This document shows positions 25,410-35,482 of a DNA stretch of 64,000 bases, piece after piece. A program made the translations under genes and the position numbers. The notes below the pieces were generated by a model. That model did no database searches and was not told the origin of the DNA. It was given only the letters and a program-made list of their open reading frames with translations. The stretch spans positions 124,001 through 188,000 of the forward strand of contig JAJFIA010000019.1 of assembly GCA_021775255.1 (NCBI GenBank), in the 5' to 3' direction. Positions within the stretch are counted from its first letter, which is position 1, and the number at the start of each line of letters is the position of its first letter. The DNA is from Roseovarius sp. (GTDB taxonomy: Bacteria > Pseudomonadota > Alphaproteobacteria > Rhodobacterales > Rhodobacteraceae).

Positions 25410-26285
25410 TTACGGCAAGATCAGATTGATGCCCGGAATGCGGGCAATAACAGCCAGATCCTCATCATAAATCTGGGTCATCCGGTCCACCATTTCATGG
25501 TCCCATCCGGGCACATCTATTTCATGATGCAGCGCATCTTCATCAGCATATTTTTCCAAAAACACCGCCGCAACATGGCATTTCTGCGCCTCTGACATAT
25601 CCGGCCTTTCCGCCAGGTGATCCTCAAACCGTTGCATGCCTTCGGGCTGCATGATCTGTTGCATCATGGCATATTCGCCCTTCAGCGGCTGACCGGGCTT
25701 CAGCCCTGCCATTTCCCGCATGACCCGCCCCCAGATCAACGGCGTATCCTCATTACACCAGATTGTAATGCCAACATTCGGTGCCGCATCACGCATCCGT
25801 ATGATCAGATCAGACCAGCGGATATCAAACGGGCTATTGCCGCGCAGGAAGCTATCCATGGTGGCGAACCGCGTCTTGCTCAGAATCAGCGGCAGAAAGG
25901 TGGCCGGATTGCAAAGGCCCATGAACAGCTCAATTTCGCAGCCCGCAAACATCTTTTGATAAAACCCCAGCCGGGTTTCTGCGGTATTATACAACACCCC
26001 CCCATAACCCGCCATTTTCGGGGTGCCAAAAAACTGCTGGTTGGTCAGAACAAGGCGCTTTGGTGCATCGCCTTTCAATATCGCATCCAGCAACACTTCA
26101 TGGGTGTTTTCCGATATACCGGTTTCCAGCGCATTGTGTAAAACACCCCGGATCAGATTTTGGTAATCCTTCGGTTCGGGCACCTCCGTGCCATGCCCGG
26201 ACAGTAATTCCGAATTTTCCAACAGGCACGCATTCAACCTGCCTTCATCGGTTGCATGTGCCCCTGCGTGAAGTACAACTTTCAT
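25410..26285 (-). CDS. Hypothetical protein, possible degenerate sulfotransferase fold
   Basis: 291 residues, soluble, no signal peptide. The start VVLHAGAHATDEGRLNACL aligns by eye with the 5'-phosphosulfate loop of sulfotransferase-like proteins (LHxGxHKTGTT..LQ), but the loop Lys and Thr are replaced. Other segments (RLVLTNQQFFGTP, GITIWCNEDTPLIWGRVMRE, WDHEMVDRMTQIYDEDLAVI) fit the general pattern of that fold. Function is unknown; if the resemblance is real, it probably does not use PAPS. Convergent with gapR, separated from the ETF-QO gene by about 80 bases. Confidence 0.6.
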   Translation of the reverse strand: MKVVLHAGAHATDEGRLNACLLENSELLSGHGTEVPEPKDYQNLIRGVLHNALETGISENTHEVLLDAILKGDAPKRLVLTNQQFFGTPKMAGYGGVLYNTAETRLGFYQKMFAGCEIELFMGLCNPATFLPLILSKTRFATMDSFLRGNSPFDIRWSDLIIRMRDAAPNVGITIWCNEDTPLIWGRVMREMAGLKPGQPLKGEYAMMQQIMQPEGMQRFEDHLAERPDMSEAQKCHVAAVFLEKYADEDALHHEIDVPGWDHEMVDRMTQIYDEDLAVIARIPGINLILP

Positions 26286-26368
26286 GATATTTCCATGCCG
26301 GGATTGAATTGCTTGATAACTATACCGGCCTTTTCTACTTAATCAAACCATCTGGTCATGCCAGTATC

Positions 26369-28003
26369 CTACATATTCGGATAATTCGGCCCATCCCCGC
26401 CCTGCGGCGTGACCCAGTTGATGTTCTGGCTCGGGTCCTTGATATCGCAGGTCTTGCAATGCACGCAGTTCTGGAAATTGATCACGAACTTGTTGTCCAC
26501 CACCTCATACACCCCCGCCGGGCAATAACGCTGCGCCGGCTCAGCATATTCCGGCATGTTCACCTTCATCGGAATTTCCGGATTTTTCAGATGCAGATGC
26601 GCAGGCTGGCTTTCCTCGTGATTGGTCATCGAAAAGCTCACATTGGTCAGCCGGTCAAAGCTTAGCGTGCCATCGGGCTTGGGATAGTCGATCACCTTGA
26701 AATCCTTTGCCTTGCCGGTGGCCTCGGCATCATTCTTGCCGTGTTTCAGCGTGCCCAGCAGGCTAAAGCCGAATGTGTTGGTCCACATATCAAACCCGCC
26801 CAGCACCAGACTGGCCACCAGGCCAAATTTTGACCACAGCGGCTTGACGTTGCGCACTTTCTTCAGATCCTTGCCAATCGGCCCTGTGCGTACTTCCGCC
26901 TCATAATCGCTCAGCTCATCGCCCGCGCGCCCTGCTTCAATCGCGCGGTGTGCGGCCTCGGCTGCGGCCTTGCCCGACAGCATCGCATTATGATTGCCCT
27001 TGATGCGCGGCACATTGACCATGCCCACCGAACAGCCCAGCAAAGCGCCGCCCGGAAACACCATTTTCGGCATCGACTGATAGCCGCCCTCGCTGATCGC
27101 CCGCGCGCCGTAAGCGACGCGCTTGCCGCCTTTCAGCAGCTCGGCCACCATCGGATGATGCTTGAAGCGCTGGAATTCCATATATGGAAACAGATAGGGG
27201 TTTTTGTAATTGAGATGTACCACAAATCCCACATAAACTTGATTGTTTTCAATGTGATAGATGAATGATCCTCCGCCGGCATTTGATCCAAGAGGCCAGC
27301 CCATTGTATGGGTCACGCTGCCTTCTTTATGCTTTTTGGGGTCGATCTCCCAGATTTCCTTCATGCCAAGGCCAAATTTCTGCGGCTCATGGCCCGCCGA
27401 CAGGTCATATTTCGCAATCACTTCCTTGGACAATGATCCGCGCACGCCTTCGCTGAGGAACACATATTTGCCGTGCAATTCCATCCCCGGCTCATAATTC
27501 GGCCCTTCCGTGCCATCGGCATTCCTACCAAACTCACCGGCGACCACACCTTTGAGGCTGCCAGCCTCGTCATATACCAGCTCGGAACAGGCCATGCCGG
27601 GAAACACCTCAACCCCCAGCGCCTCGGCCTGCTCGGCCATCCAGCGACAGACATTGCCCATGCTGACAATGTAATTGCCGTGGTTGTTCATCAAAGGCGG
27701 CATCGGAAAATTGGGAATTCGGATTTGCCCGCCATGCCCAAGCATATAAAACCGATCGCTTTTCACCCTGGTATTCAACGGCGCGCTTTTGGCCTGCCAA
27801 TCCGGGATCAGCGCATCCAGACCGCTGGTATCCAGCACCGCCCCCGACAGGATATGCGCCCCCACTTCAGAGCCCTTTTCCAGCACCACAACCTCGCGCT
27901 CGGGGTCAAGCTGCTTGAGGCGGATCGCAGCGCTCAGCCCGGCCGGGCCAGCACCCACAATCACAACATCATATTCCATGGTTTCGCGGGGCTCGGTTGT
28001 CAT
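26369..28003 (-). CDS. Electron transfer flavoprotein-ubiquinone oxidoreductase
   Basis: 544 residues, normal length. The FAD-binding start is DVVIVGAGPAGLSAAIRLKQ; KFGLGMKEIWEI and TMGWPLGSNAGGGSF follow as family signatures. The C-terminal 4Fe-4S ligands are in CPAGVYEV and QNCVHCKTCDIKDPSQN. It passes electrons from ETF, reduced by fatty-acid and amino-acid dehydrogenases, to the quinone pool at the inner membrane. No etfAB genes are in the window. Confidence 0.96.
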   Translation of the reverse strand: MTTEPRETMEYDVVIVGAGPAGLSAAIRLKQLDPEREVVVLEKGSEVGAHILSGAVLDTSGLDALIPDWQAKSAPLNTRVKSDRFYMLGHGGQIRIPNFPMPPLMNNHGNYIVSMGNVCRWMAEQAEALGVEVFPGMACSELVYDEAGSLKGVVAGEFGRNADGTEGPNYEPGMELHGKYVFLSEGVRGSLSKEVIAKYDLSAGHEPQKFGLGMKEIWEIDPKKHKEGSVTHTMGWPLGSNAGGGSFIYHIENNQVYVGFVVHLNYKNPYLFPYMEFQRFKHHPMVAELLKGGKRVAYGARAISEGGYQSMPKMVFPGGALLGCSVGMVNVPRIKGNHNAMLSGKAAAEAAHRAIEAGRAGDELSDYEAEVRTGPIGKDLKKVRNVKPLWSKFGLVASLVLGGFDMWTNTFGFSLLGTLKHGKNDAEATGKAKDFKVIDYPKPDGTLSFDRLTNVSFSMTNHEESQPAHLHLKNPEIPMKVNMPEYAEPAQRYCPAGVYEVVDNKFVINFQNCVHCKTCDIKDPSQNINWVTPQGGDGPNYPNM

Positions 28004-28270
28004 TGGTCAATCCTTATCTGGCAGGCATGAAATGGCTGTTTCGTCGTTACCGTGTGATCTGGCTCAAGGTCAATCAGTACCACACGTTAAAACCGGCAAA
28101 AAGCGGCACTATTTCAAACTTTGAGGCCTGTTTGCACCGGGATAACACTCAAGTTCCCTTTATCTCTCTTGCATCCGCCTGCCTGCTCAGGGCACTCTGG
28201 CCTCAATATCCGACAAAAACACGCCAGGGCGCAGGCTGCATTGCCCCGGCTTAATACAGTGGACAAGACC

Positions 28271-28741
28271 ATGGAAAAGATCCCGATGACCGCCGCAGGC
28301 TATGCCGCCCTTGAGGCCGAGCTGAAGCACCTCAAATCGGTCGAGCGCCCCGCCATCATCCGCGCCATCTCCGAGGCGCGTGAGCATGGCGATCTGTCGG
28401 AAAATGCCGAATATCATTCCGCCAAGGAAAAGCAGTCCTTCATCGAGGGCCGGGTGAAAGAACTGGAAGGCGTGATCAGCCTCGCCGACGTGATCGACCC
28501 GGCCAAGCTTTCCGGCAGCATCAAATTTGGGGCCACTGTTACATTGGTGGATGAAAACACCGACGAGGAAAAGACCTGGCAGATCGTCGGCGAGCATGAG
28601 GCCAGCATTGAAAAAGGTCTGCTGAACATCAAATCCCCCATTGCGCGCGCCCTGATTGGCAAGGATGAAGGCGACAGCGTTGAGGTGCATACACCGGGCG
28701 GGGACCGCTCTTATGAAGTGCTGAAAATCGTCTATGCCTGA
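28271..28741 (+). CDS. greA: Transcription elongation factor GreA
   Basis: 156 residues from ATG 28271 ([18 protein letters not shown]); the open frame upstream to 28121 is not GreA-like. N-terminal coiled coil with [19 protein letters not shown] (the acidic tip that enters the RNA polymerase secondary channel), then the FKBP-like C-terminal domain ending [12 protein letters not shown]. It stimulates transcript cleavage by backtracked polymerase. Its 3' end overlaps the next gene by 8 bases. Confidence 0.97.
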   Translation: MEKIPMTAAGYAALEAELKHLKSVERPAIIRAISEAREHGDLSENAEYHSAKEKQSFIEGRVKELEGVISLADVIDPAKLSGSIKFGATVTLVDENTDEEKTWQIVGEHEASIEKGLLNIKSPIARALIGKDEGDSVEVHTPGGDRSYEVLKIVYA

Positions 28742-29762
28742 GGAGGATCATACAGGTGCCAAACCCGCTGCCGCAGCTTTAGGGCTTTACGGCAAAACCG
28801 GCACCGGTGGCATCACCCTGATTGAGATCACAGCTCTGATCCTGACGTTGATCTGGCTGGCTCTTACCGGCCTCGCGGTTTTCATGTTTGAACCGCGCGG
28901 CTCGTTTGCCCAACCCGGCAGTGCCTTGCATCTCATTGTTGTTCTCATCGCCATCCTCATGCCGGTGGCAATGATATGGGCCGTGGCAACGGCGGCGCGC
29001 AGTTTTCGCATGATGCAAGCTGATAATCAGCGCCTGCAAGCTGCGGTGGATACCCTGCGGCAAGCTTATATCGCGCAAAATCAAAGCCATAGCGCGGTAA
29101 GCGATACATCCTTGGCTAAAAAGCTTGATGAGATCATAACTCTGCAACGTAAAACCGATACCATCCTTGCAACCCTCCAATCCCTGCGCGCGCCCAAAGC
29201 GCGGGCATTGTCGCGCCCCGCACCCCCCCGGCCAGAGGATGACAATCAGGTTGATCTTCCGCTCGGAACCCCGGCCGAAGAAATCAGCGCTCCTCTGGAA
29301 CGGCAGGATTTCATCCGTGCCCTTAATTTCCCCGAAACCGCCGAAGACAAAGCCGGCTTTGCCGCCCTGCGCCGCGCACTCAGTGATCGCCCCACCGCAC
29401 AGCTGATCCGCGCCGCACAGGATATCCTGACATTGATTTCCCAGGATGGCGTTTATATGGACGATCTGCGCCCCGACAGCATCCGCTGCGAAATATGGCG
29501 CCGCTTTGCCGAAGGCGAGCGCGGTCAAAGCGTGGCAGCCCTCGGCGGTGTGCGCGACCGCACATCCCTGGCGCTGACTGCGGCACGCATGCGTAGTGAT
29601 CCGGTGTTTCGCGATGTTGCGCATCATTTCCTGCGCCTGTTTGATCAGATGTTCACCAAATTCGCCGAAACCGCCAGTGACGCTGAAATATCCGAGCTTG
29701 CCAACACCCGCACGGCGCGTGCCTTCATGCTGCTTGGCCGGGTCGCGGGCACGTTTGATTAG
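28734..29762 (+). CDS. Membrane protein with coiled coil, conserved hypothetical
   Basis: 342 residues, start ATG 28734 inside the greA stop region. Two membrane helices (about 28-50 and 63-87) are followed by a likely coiled coil ([40 protein letters not shown], about 90-150), a proline-rich hinge, and a soluble C-terminal domain of about 150 residues. The C-terminal part ([39 protein letters not shown]) is helical and unrelated to families I recognise. Probably co-transcribed with greA. Confidence 0.75.
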   Translation: MPEEDHTGAKPAAAALGLYGKTGTGGITLIEITALILTLIWLALTGLAVFMFEPRGSFAQPGSALHLIVVLIAILMPVAMIWAVATAARSFRMMQADNQRLQAAVDTLRQAYIAQNQSHSAVSDTSLAKKLDEIITLQRKTDTILATLQSLRAPKARALSRPAPPRPEDDNQVDLPLGTPAEEISAPLERQDFIRALNFPETAEDKAGFAALRRALSDRPTAQLIRAAQDILTLISQDGVYMDDLRPDSIRCEIWRRFAEGERGQSVAALGGVRDRTSLALTAARMRSDPVFRDVAHHFLRLFDQMFTKFAETASDAEISELANTRTARAFMLLGRVAGTFD

Positions 29763-29788
29763 CGTTCTCTGGTCTCATATGCCAACCA

Positions 29789-29834
29789 AAAAGTTTTATA
29801 AAAACTTTTGCCAAAACTTTTTTCAAAAGTTTTG
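29789..29834. terminator. Tandem A/T-rich double hairpin, bidirectional terminator
   Basis: First hairpin AAAAGTTTT-ATA-AAAACTTTT (29789-29809), second CAAAACTTTT-TTC-AAAAGTTTTG (29812-29834). It lies between the convergent greA-linked membrane gene and the DMT transporter. Same architecture and same AAGTTTTATAAAAACTT core as the element at 14913. Confidence 0.7.
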
Positions 29835-29853
29835 CGGCCGTCCGGTTGAACTG

Positions 29854-30708
29854 TCACACCGGCTTGCCCCTCTTCATTACAGAAACAGCCACCCCACTCA
29901 AAACCAGCATTGAGGCAACGGCGAACCGCAGGCTCAAACCCTCACCAAGAAATGCAATACCCCCGCCAAGGGCAATCACCGGCACGGTGAGCTGTGCCAC
30001 AGCCGCAATGGAAGTCGGCAGGCGCGGCAGAACCGTATACCAAAGCGCATACCCAAAAGCCGAGGTCACGACCCCGGACATGACGGCCAGTGCAGCCCCC
30101 CAAAGGCTGATCGGCAGGGCATCCGGCAACAGTAGTAACGCTGCCACGCCAAAAGGTACGGCCAGAACAAAATTCACCGCCGTTGCAACCAGCGGATCAC
30201 TGGCCTTGCGTCCGTGCAATGAATATATCCCCCAGCCAAACCCGGCCAGTCCCATCAGTACCGAGCCGATCACCCCGGGCGCATTTGCCCCCGCAGGCCA
30301 GAGCAGATACACCAGCCCGGCCATGGCCACCATCGCCCCGATCCAACGATTGACCGGCAAATATTCCCGCCCCAGAACCGCGCCGGCAAACATGGTCATC
30401 TGCACGCCGCCAAATAAAATCAGCGCGCCGACGCCGGCCTCAAGTGTCACATAAGCATAGGAAAAACCCAATATATAAAGCGCAAGCATCAGCGGGCCAA
30501 TCGCACCGCCAATTCCACGCGGTAGGGCGGGCTTCAGCCCGCCCCCCCTGAGCCATATCAATACCAATAGCGCCAAGGCCCCCGATCCCAGCCGGATCGC
30601 AGCAAAACCAGCGGGGCCAATGGCGGCATCATTCAGCGCCAAGCGGTTCAGGACCGAATTGGCGGCGAATGCAATCATCGTGAGGACGGTCAGAAGAAAC
30701 AGGCGCAT
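29854..30708 (-). CDS. DMT-family (EamA) transporter
   Basis: 284 residues from ATG 30708 (MRLFLLTVLTMIAFAANSVL); the open frame begins 93 bases further upstream but overlaps the groEL terminator. Ten hydrophobic helices in two EamA halves, with ANSVLNRLAL, GFAAIRLGSGALALL in half one and GWGIYSLHGR plus FGYALWYTVLPRL in half two. Exports a small metabolite; substrate unknown. Confidence 0.9.
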   Translation of the reverse strand: MRLFLLTVLTMIAFAANSVLNRLALNDAAIGPAGFAAIRLGSGALALLVLIWLRGGGLKPALPRGIGGAIGPLMLALYILGFSYAYVTLEAGVGALILFGGVQMTMFAGAVLGREYLPVNRWIGAMVAMAGLVYLLWPAGANAPGVIGSVLMGLAGFGWGIYSLHGRKASDPLVATAVNFVLAVPFGVAALLLLPDALPISLWGAALAVMSGVVTSAFGYALWYTVLPRLPTSIAAVAQLTVPVIALGGGIAFLGEGLSLRFAVASMLVLSGVAVSVMKRGKPV

Positions 30709-30763
30709 GAGGCACAACCTAGAGCCAATACAGGCATGAAAACAATGACAGATCAGCAAGATG

Positions 30764-30794
30764 ACAAGAAAAGGGGCCGCCCGAAGGCAGCCCC
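30764..30794 (-). terminator. Rho-independent terminator of groESL
   Basis: Read on the reverse strand: GGGGCTGCC-TTCG-GGCGGCCCC followed by TTTTCTTG, a strong stem with one mismatch, a TTCG tetraloop and a T-run. It lies about 90 bases after the groEL stop. Two further perfect hairpins lie between: GGTGTTTGGC-TAT-GCCAAACACC (30824-30846) and ATTTTCGC-AGA-GCGAAAAT (30862-30880). Confidence 0.88.
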
Positions 30795-30884
30795 AGATCA
30801 TTTTACTGAACGGTTTGGCTCTCGGTGTTTGGCTATGCCAAACACCTGTCGCCTTACGGTCATTTTCGCAGAGCGAAAATAACC

Positions 30885-32546
<1,662 letters not shown>

Positions 32547-32578
32547 CTATAGGGTGTAAATTCAGGGTTAAAAGCGGC

Positions 32579-32866
32579 TCAGGCAATGATGCCCAGAACG
32601 TCGCTTTCTTTCATGATCAGCAGCTCTTCACCGTCAAGGGTGATCTCGGTGCCCGACCATTTGCCAAACAGTACCCGGTCCCCGGCTTTCACGGCCATCG
32701 GGATCAACTCGCCATTGTCCTTGCGGGCACCTTCGCCACAAGAAACAATTTCGCCTTCACTTGGCTTTTCCTTGGCACTGTCAGGAATGATCAGCCCACC
32801 GGCTGTTTTCTCTTCGCTTTCAACGCGGCGCACAACGACGCGATCATGTAGCGGATTAAATGCCAT
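32579..32866 (-). CDS. groES: Co-chaperonin GroES
   Basis: 95 residues. Typical [20 protein letters not shown] start, mobile loop [17 protein letters not shown] and C-terminal [16 protein letters not shown]. Heptameric lid of GroEL. A ribosome site AAGGAG lies just upstream. First gene of the groES-groEL operon, 47 bases before groEL. Confidence 0.98.
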   Translation of the reverse strand: MAFNPLHDRVVVRRVESEEKTAGGLIIPDSAKEKPSEGEIVSCGEGARKDNGELIPMAVKAGDRVLFGKWSGTEITLDGEELLIMKESDVLGIIA

Positions 32867-32916
32867 CTTCGAGGCTCCTTAATCTCAATGTTTCAATTCC
32901 GCCCTCCTCTGGGCCG

Positions 32917-32943
32917 TTAGCACTCACCCACGGCGAGTGATAA
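32917..32943. promoter_or_regulatory. CIRCE operator (HrcA site) of groESL
   Basis: TTAGCACTC-N9-GAGTGATAA, exactly the CIRCE layout (consensus TTAGCACTC-N9-GAGTGCTAA) with one mismatch in the right arm. It lies 51 bases upstream of the groES start. HrcA repressor bound here keeps groESL low at normal temperature and is released on heat stress. hrcA itself is not in this window. Confidence 0.95.
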
Positions 32944-33071
32944 CGACGCATAGCTAAGGATGTGCATGAGCGGAGTCAACAACTTAGCGACAATTATTTT
33001 TGCCCTTCGATTGCCCTGCCACTGCCATGGCACTAGCTTGTCATCAGCCATTCCCCGTGCCGAGGTGCCCC

Positions 33072-34058
33072 ATGAGCCGACTATTTGCCATTTTCCTGCT
33101 GATTTTCCAGGGCCTGCCCGCATGGGCCATCTGTGAAGGCACCGATCTGATCGCGGGCCTTGATGGGGCTGATCGCACAGCCCTGGATACCCGCGCCCAA
33201 AATACAGCCTACCCGGAAGGCATTTTCTGGCGCGCGCGCAAAGGCAATTCTGAGATCACCCTCTTTGGCACCTACCATTTCCACCATGACCAGACCGAGG
33301 CGCATCTTGCGATGCTCAAGCCATACATGGATCGGGCCGATGCGATTTATCTTGAGGTCTCAACCGGTGATCAAAAACGCCTGCAACGTGAAATCGTGGC
33401 GGATCCATCGCTGATGTTCATCACCGAAGGCGAAACGCTGCCCGATCTTCTGGGGCCGGAGGACTGGAAAAAACTGGTGGCGGAAATGCGTATCCGCGCC
33501 ATCCCCGGCTTCATGGTGGCCAAGTTCAAACCGTTCTGGGCGGCGATGATGCTGGGTATCGGCCCCTGCCAGACCCGCAACGGGCAGAAGGCGGGCAAAG
33601 GTATTGACGAACAAATCGGAGATTACGCCGCCACCATCGGCAAGGATAGCCGCTCACTCGAAGATTACCGCACCGTGCTGACGCTGTTTGATGCCTACCC
33701 GCTTGAGGATCAGCTTGATATGATCCGGCTGTTCTTTGCCTGGTCGGATCAGGCGGATGATGTTTCCTACACGCTGCTGACCCACTATCAGAAACAGGAG
33801 ATTGCCCTGATCTGGGAATATTCCCGGCTGATTTCCCTCAAATACGGTGGCGATAATGCACAGGCAGATTTTGAACTGTTCGAGCGCCAGCTTCTGATCA
33901 ATCGCAACGCCGGATGGATGGATGTCATCCTCAGGGCCGCCCCTGGCAAAACCCTGTTTCTGGCCATCGGGGCAGGGCACCTTCCGGGGGAAACCGGCCT
34001 TTTGCGATTACTGGAAAATCAGGGCTATGTGATCACGCGCCTGCCGCTTGAGCTTTGA
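33072..34058 (+). CDS. TraB/GumN-family protein, exported
   Basis: 328 residues from ATG 33072 (MSRLFAIFLLIFQGLPAWA), a clear signal peptide; the open frame upstream to 33000 is not protein-like. TraB/GumN signatures: TLFGTYHFHHD (GTxH-like) in the N-terminal part, a conserved central Glu/Arg region, and FLAIGAGHLPGETGLLRLLE with ENQGY at the end. Likely periplasmic metalloprotease-like fold of unknown activity. Stands alone, followed by a hairpin terminator. Confidence 0.88.
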   Translation: MSRLFAIFLLIFQGLPAWAICEGTDLIAGLDGADRTALDTRAQNTAYPEGIFWRARKGNSEITLFGTYHFHHDQTEAHLAMLKPYMDRADAIYLEVSTGDQKRLQREIVADPSLMFITEGETLPDLLGPEDWKKLVAEMRIRAIPGFMVAKFKPFWAAMMLGIGPCQTRNGQKAGKGIDEQIGDYAATIGKDSRSLEDYRTVLTLFDAYPLEDQLDMIRLFFAWSDQADDVSYTLLTHYQKQEIALIWEYSRLISLKYGGDNAQADFELFERQLLINRNAGWMDVILRAAPGKTLFLAIGAGHLPGETGLLRLLENQGYVITRLPLEL

Positions 34059-34077
34059 TAGGGGGGGAAGTTTAATA

Positions 34078-34111
34078 GCCTGAAGCGCTCCAAAAAACGC
34101 TTCAGGCGGTT
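34078..34111. terminator. Rho-independent terminator between convergent genes
   Basis: GCCTGAAGCG (34078-34087), loop of about 10 bases, CGCTTCAGGC (34098-34107), then GGTTTT. Perfect 10-bp stem. It ends the TraB/GumN transcript and, read backwards, may also serve the outer-membrane protein gene. Confidence 0.88.
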
Positions 34112-34126
34112 TTCCATAACCCGTGA

Positions 34127-34651
34127 TCAGAAGCGGAAAGCGCCCCTGAGCTGAACGGTTGTGGCCTCAAGATCGCTGCCGGAATTGTTGAAGCTGTTGA
34201 AGTCGTGATACAGGATTTCAGCGCCAACCGAGAAGTTTTGAGTGACCCGGTGCTCGTATCCGCCGCCAATGACATAGCCATTGTCGCTACCAGAGTTATC
34301 CGTGTTCGCCCAGGCATAGCCCCCGGTGGCGTAAATCAGGCCGGGGCCGATCGCATAGCCGGCACGAACTTTGGCGCGGAAAATCTGTTCCACCTCCAAG
34401 CCGCCGTTGTTGATGTCGGCGAAGTCAAAATCAAGACCGGCACCAATAACAAAATTGTTGCCAAGATCATAATCATACCCGGCAATGAAACCGCCAATGA
34501 AGCCTTCATCGCTGCCGCCCGGGCTTCTGTCAACATCGGCATAGCCAAGCTCGACACCGCCATAAGCGCCGGTCCAATCATATGTCTGGGCCATGGCCGG
34601 GGCCGCTGCCAGCGTGACTGCAGTTGTAACAAGGGGGAGTATCTTACGCAT
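34127..34651 (-). CDS. Small outer-membrane beta-barrel protein
   Basis: 174 residues. Signal peptide ending AAAPAMAQ, then eight alternating beta-strand segments (YDWTGAYGGVELGYAD, FIGGFIAGYDYDLGNNFVIG, AGYAIGPGLIYATGGYAW and so on) and a C-terminal phenylalanine (RGAFRF), the sorting signal for BAM insertion. Resembles the Omp25/porin-family barrels of alphaproteobacteria. Function not specified by sequence. Confidence 0.9.
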   Translation of the reverse strand: MRKILPLVTTAVTLAAAPAMAQTYDWTGAYGGVELGYADVDRSPGGSDEGFIGGFIAGYDYDLGNNFVIGAGLDFDFADINNGGLEVEQIFRAKVRAGYAIGPGLIYATGGYAWANTDNSGSDNGYVIGGGYEHRVTQNFSVGAEILYHDFNSFNNSGSDLEATTVQLRGAFRF

Positions 34652-34792
34652 TTTTCACGTCCTTTTTCTAGATTCAGGGCTTGCCGATATTTGTTGCCCG
34701 TTTCGTTTCATATGGTCAGAAATTTATCGTTGCCTGTTGATAATTATGGAACTGACGACACATCATTCAAGTGATGCTGGCCTCGCGAGAAT

Positions 34793-35032
34793 TCAACAAA
34801 CGGTGATCTGCCCGGCTGATTGTTGCGCAAACACCGATAAATCTGGGCCAATTTCCGCGCGCTCTTGGATAAATCCCGAAATACACTGCCTGAGCTTGGG
34901 CGGGCCATGCTCGACATATCCAAGCGCACGCACCGCGAGATGAAGGATGCCGCACTCGTCTGCTGCGGCCCCGAGGCCGACCTGGCCCATAAAATCCAGA
35001 AACAAATCGCCAAAAAACGCAAAAATGCTCAT
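34793..35032 (-). CDS. Possible small hypothetical protein
   Basis: 79 residues from ATG 35032 (MSIFAFFGDLFLDFMGQVG), weak ribosome site (AGG). Amphipathic or hydrophobic N-terminus, then a soluble part. An opposing forward frame (34865-35062) covers the same DNA, so the coding strand is not certain. No family recognised. Confidence 0.35.
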   Translation of the reverse strand: MSIFAFFGDLFLDFMGQVGLGAAADECGILHLAVRALGYVEHGPPKLRQCISGFIQERAEIGPDLSVFAQQSAGQITVC

Positions 35033-35482
35033 CGCCAACCTGACGTCTTTGCGCTGATCTGACACGGCTAATTGTGAAACTTGGCAGGTGGGTCTGAGCG
35101 CAAGATGCAAAGACCTGACTGAGGCGCAGCGCTGCGGCCTTGCCTCACAAACCACATCCCGACAGGCCCCATAACTGCAAGATGAGCTAATACCACCGCC
35201 TGAGTGCCGGGCCGCGCCTGCCCGTGGGGTGGCGCTGCAACGGTTGTGACCTGCCACTTTATCTTAGCCAAACACATCCATCCTCTGAACGATGCGCCAC
35301 CCTCACCCAAGCGCCAGCCCGCCGGAACGGGCAGGCGCTGCCCGGCGACGCGATGCGCCTTGATTCCGGGCGGGGATCGAACCTTAATGTCCGCTCCGGG
35401 CTCAAATACACAGATAGAAAACGGCGGAAGGCCACAGTATTCAGATCATTATCCACAATCTGATTTGTAACCCCCAAAATCC
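35033..35482. other. Non-coding stretch with a REP-like hairpin, downstream of gltB
   Basis: About 450 bases with no convincing gene. It contains the hairpin AGCGCCAGCCCG-ccggaa-CGGGCAGGCGCT at 35310-35339 (nearly perfect arms), whose AGCGCC...GGCGCT ends resemble the outer arms of the repeat at 55703. A tRNA-like T-arm at about 35364-35375 is not part of a real tRNA. Region may include the end of the gltB transcript. Confidence 0.5.

Noticed and set aside
35364..35386. T-arm-like sequence (GGTTCGATCC on the reverse strand) suggesting a tRNA
   Set aside because: The arm does not pair correctly and no acceptor, D or anticodon arms surround it.
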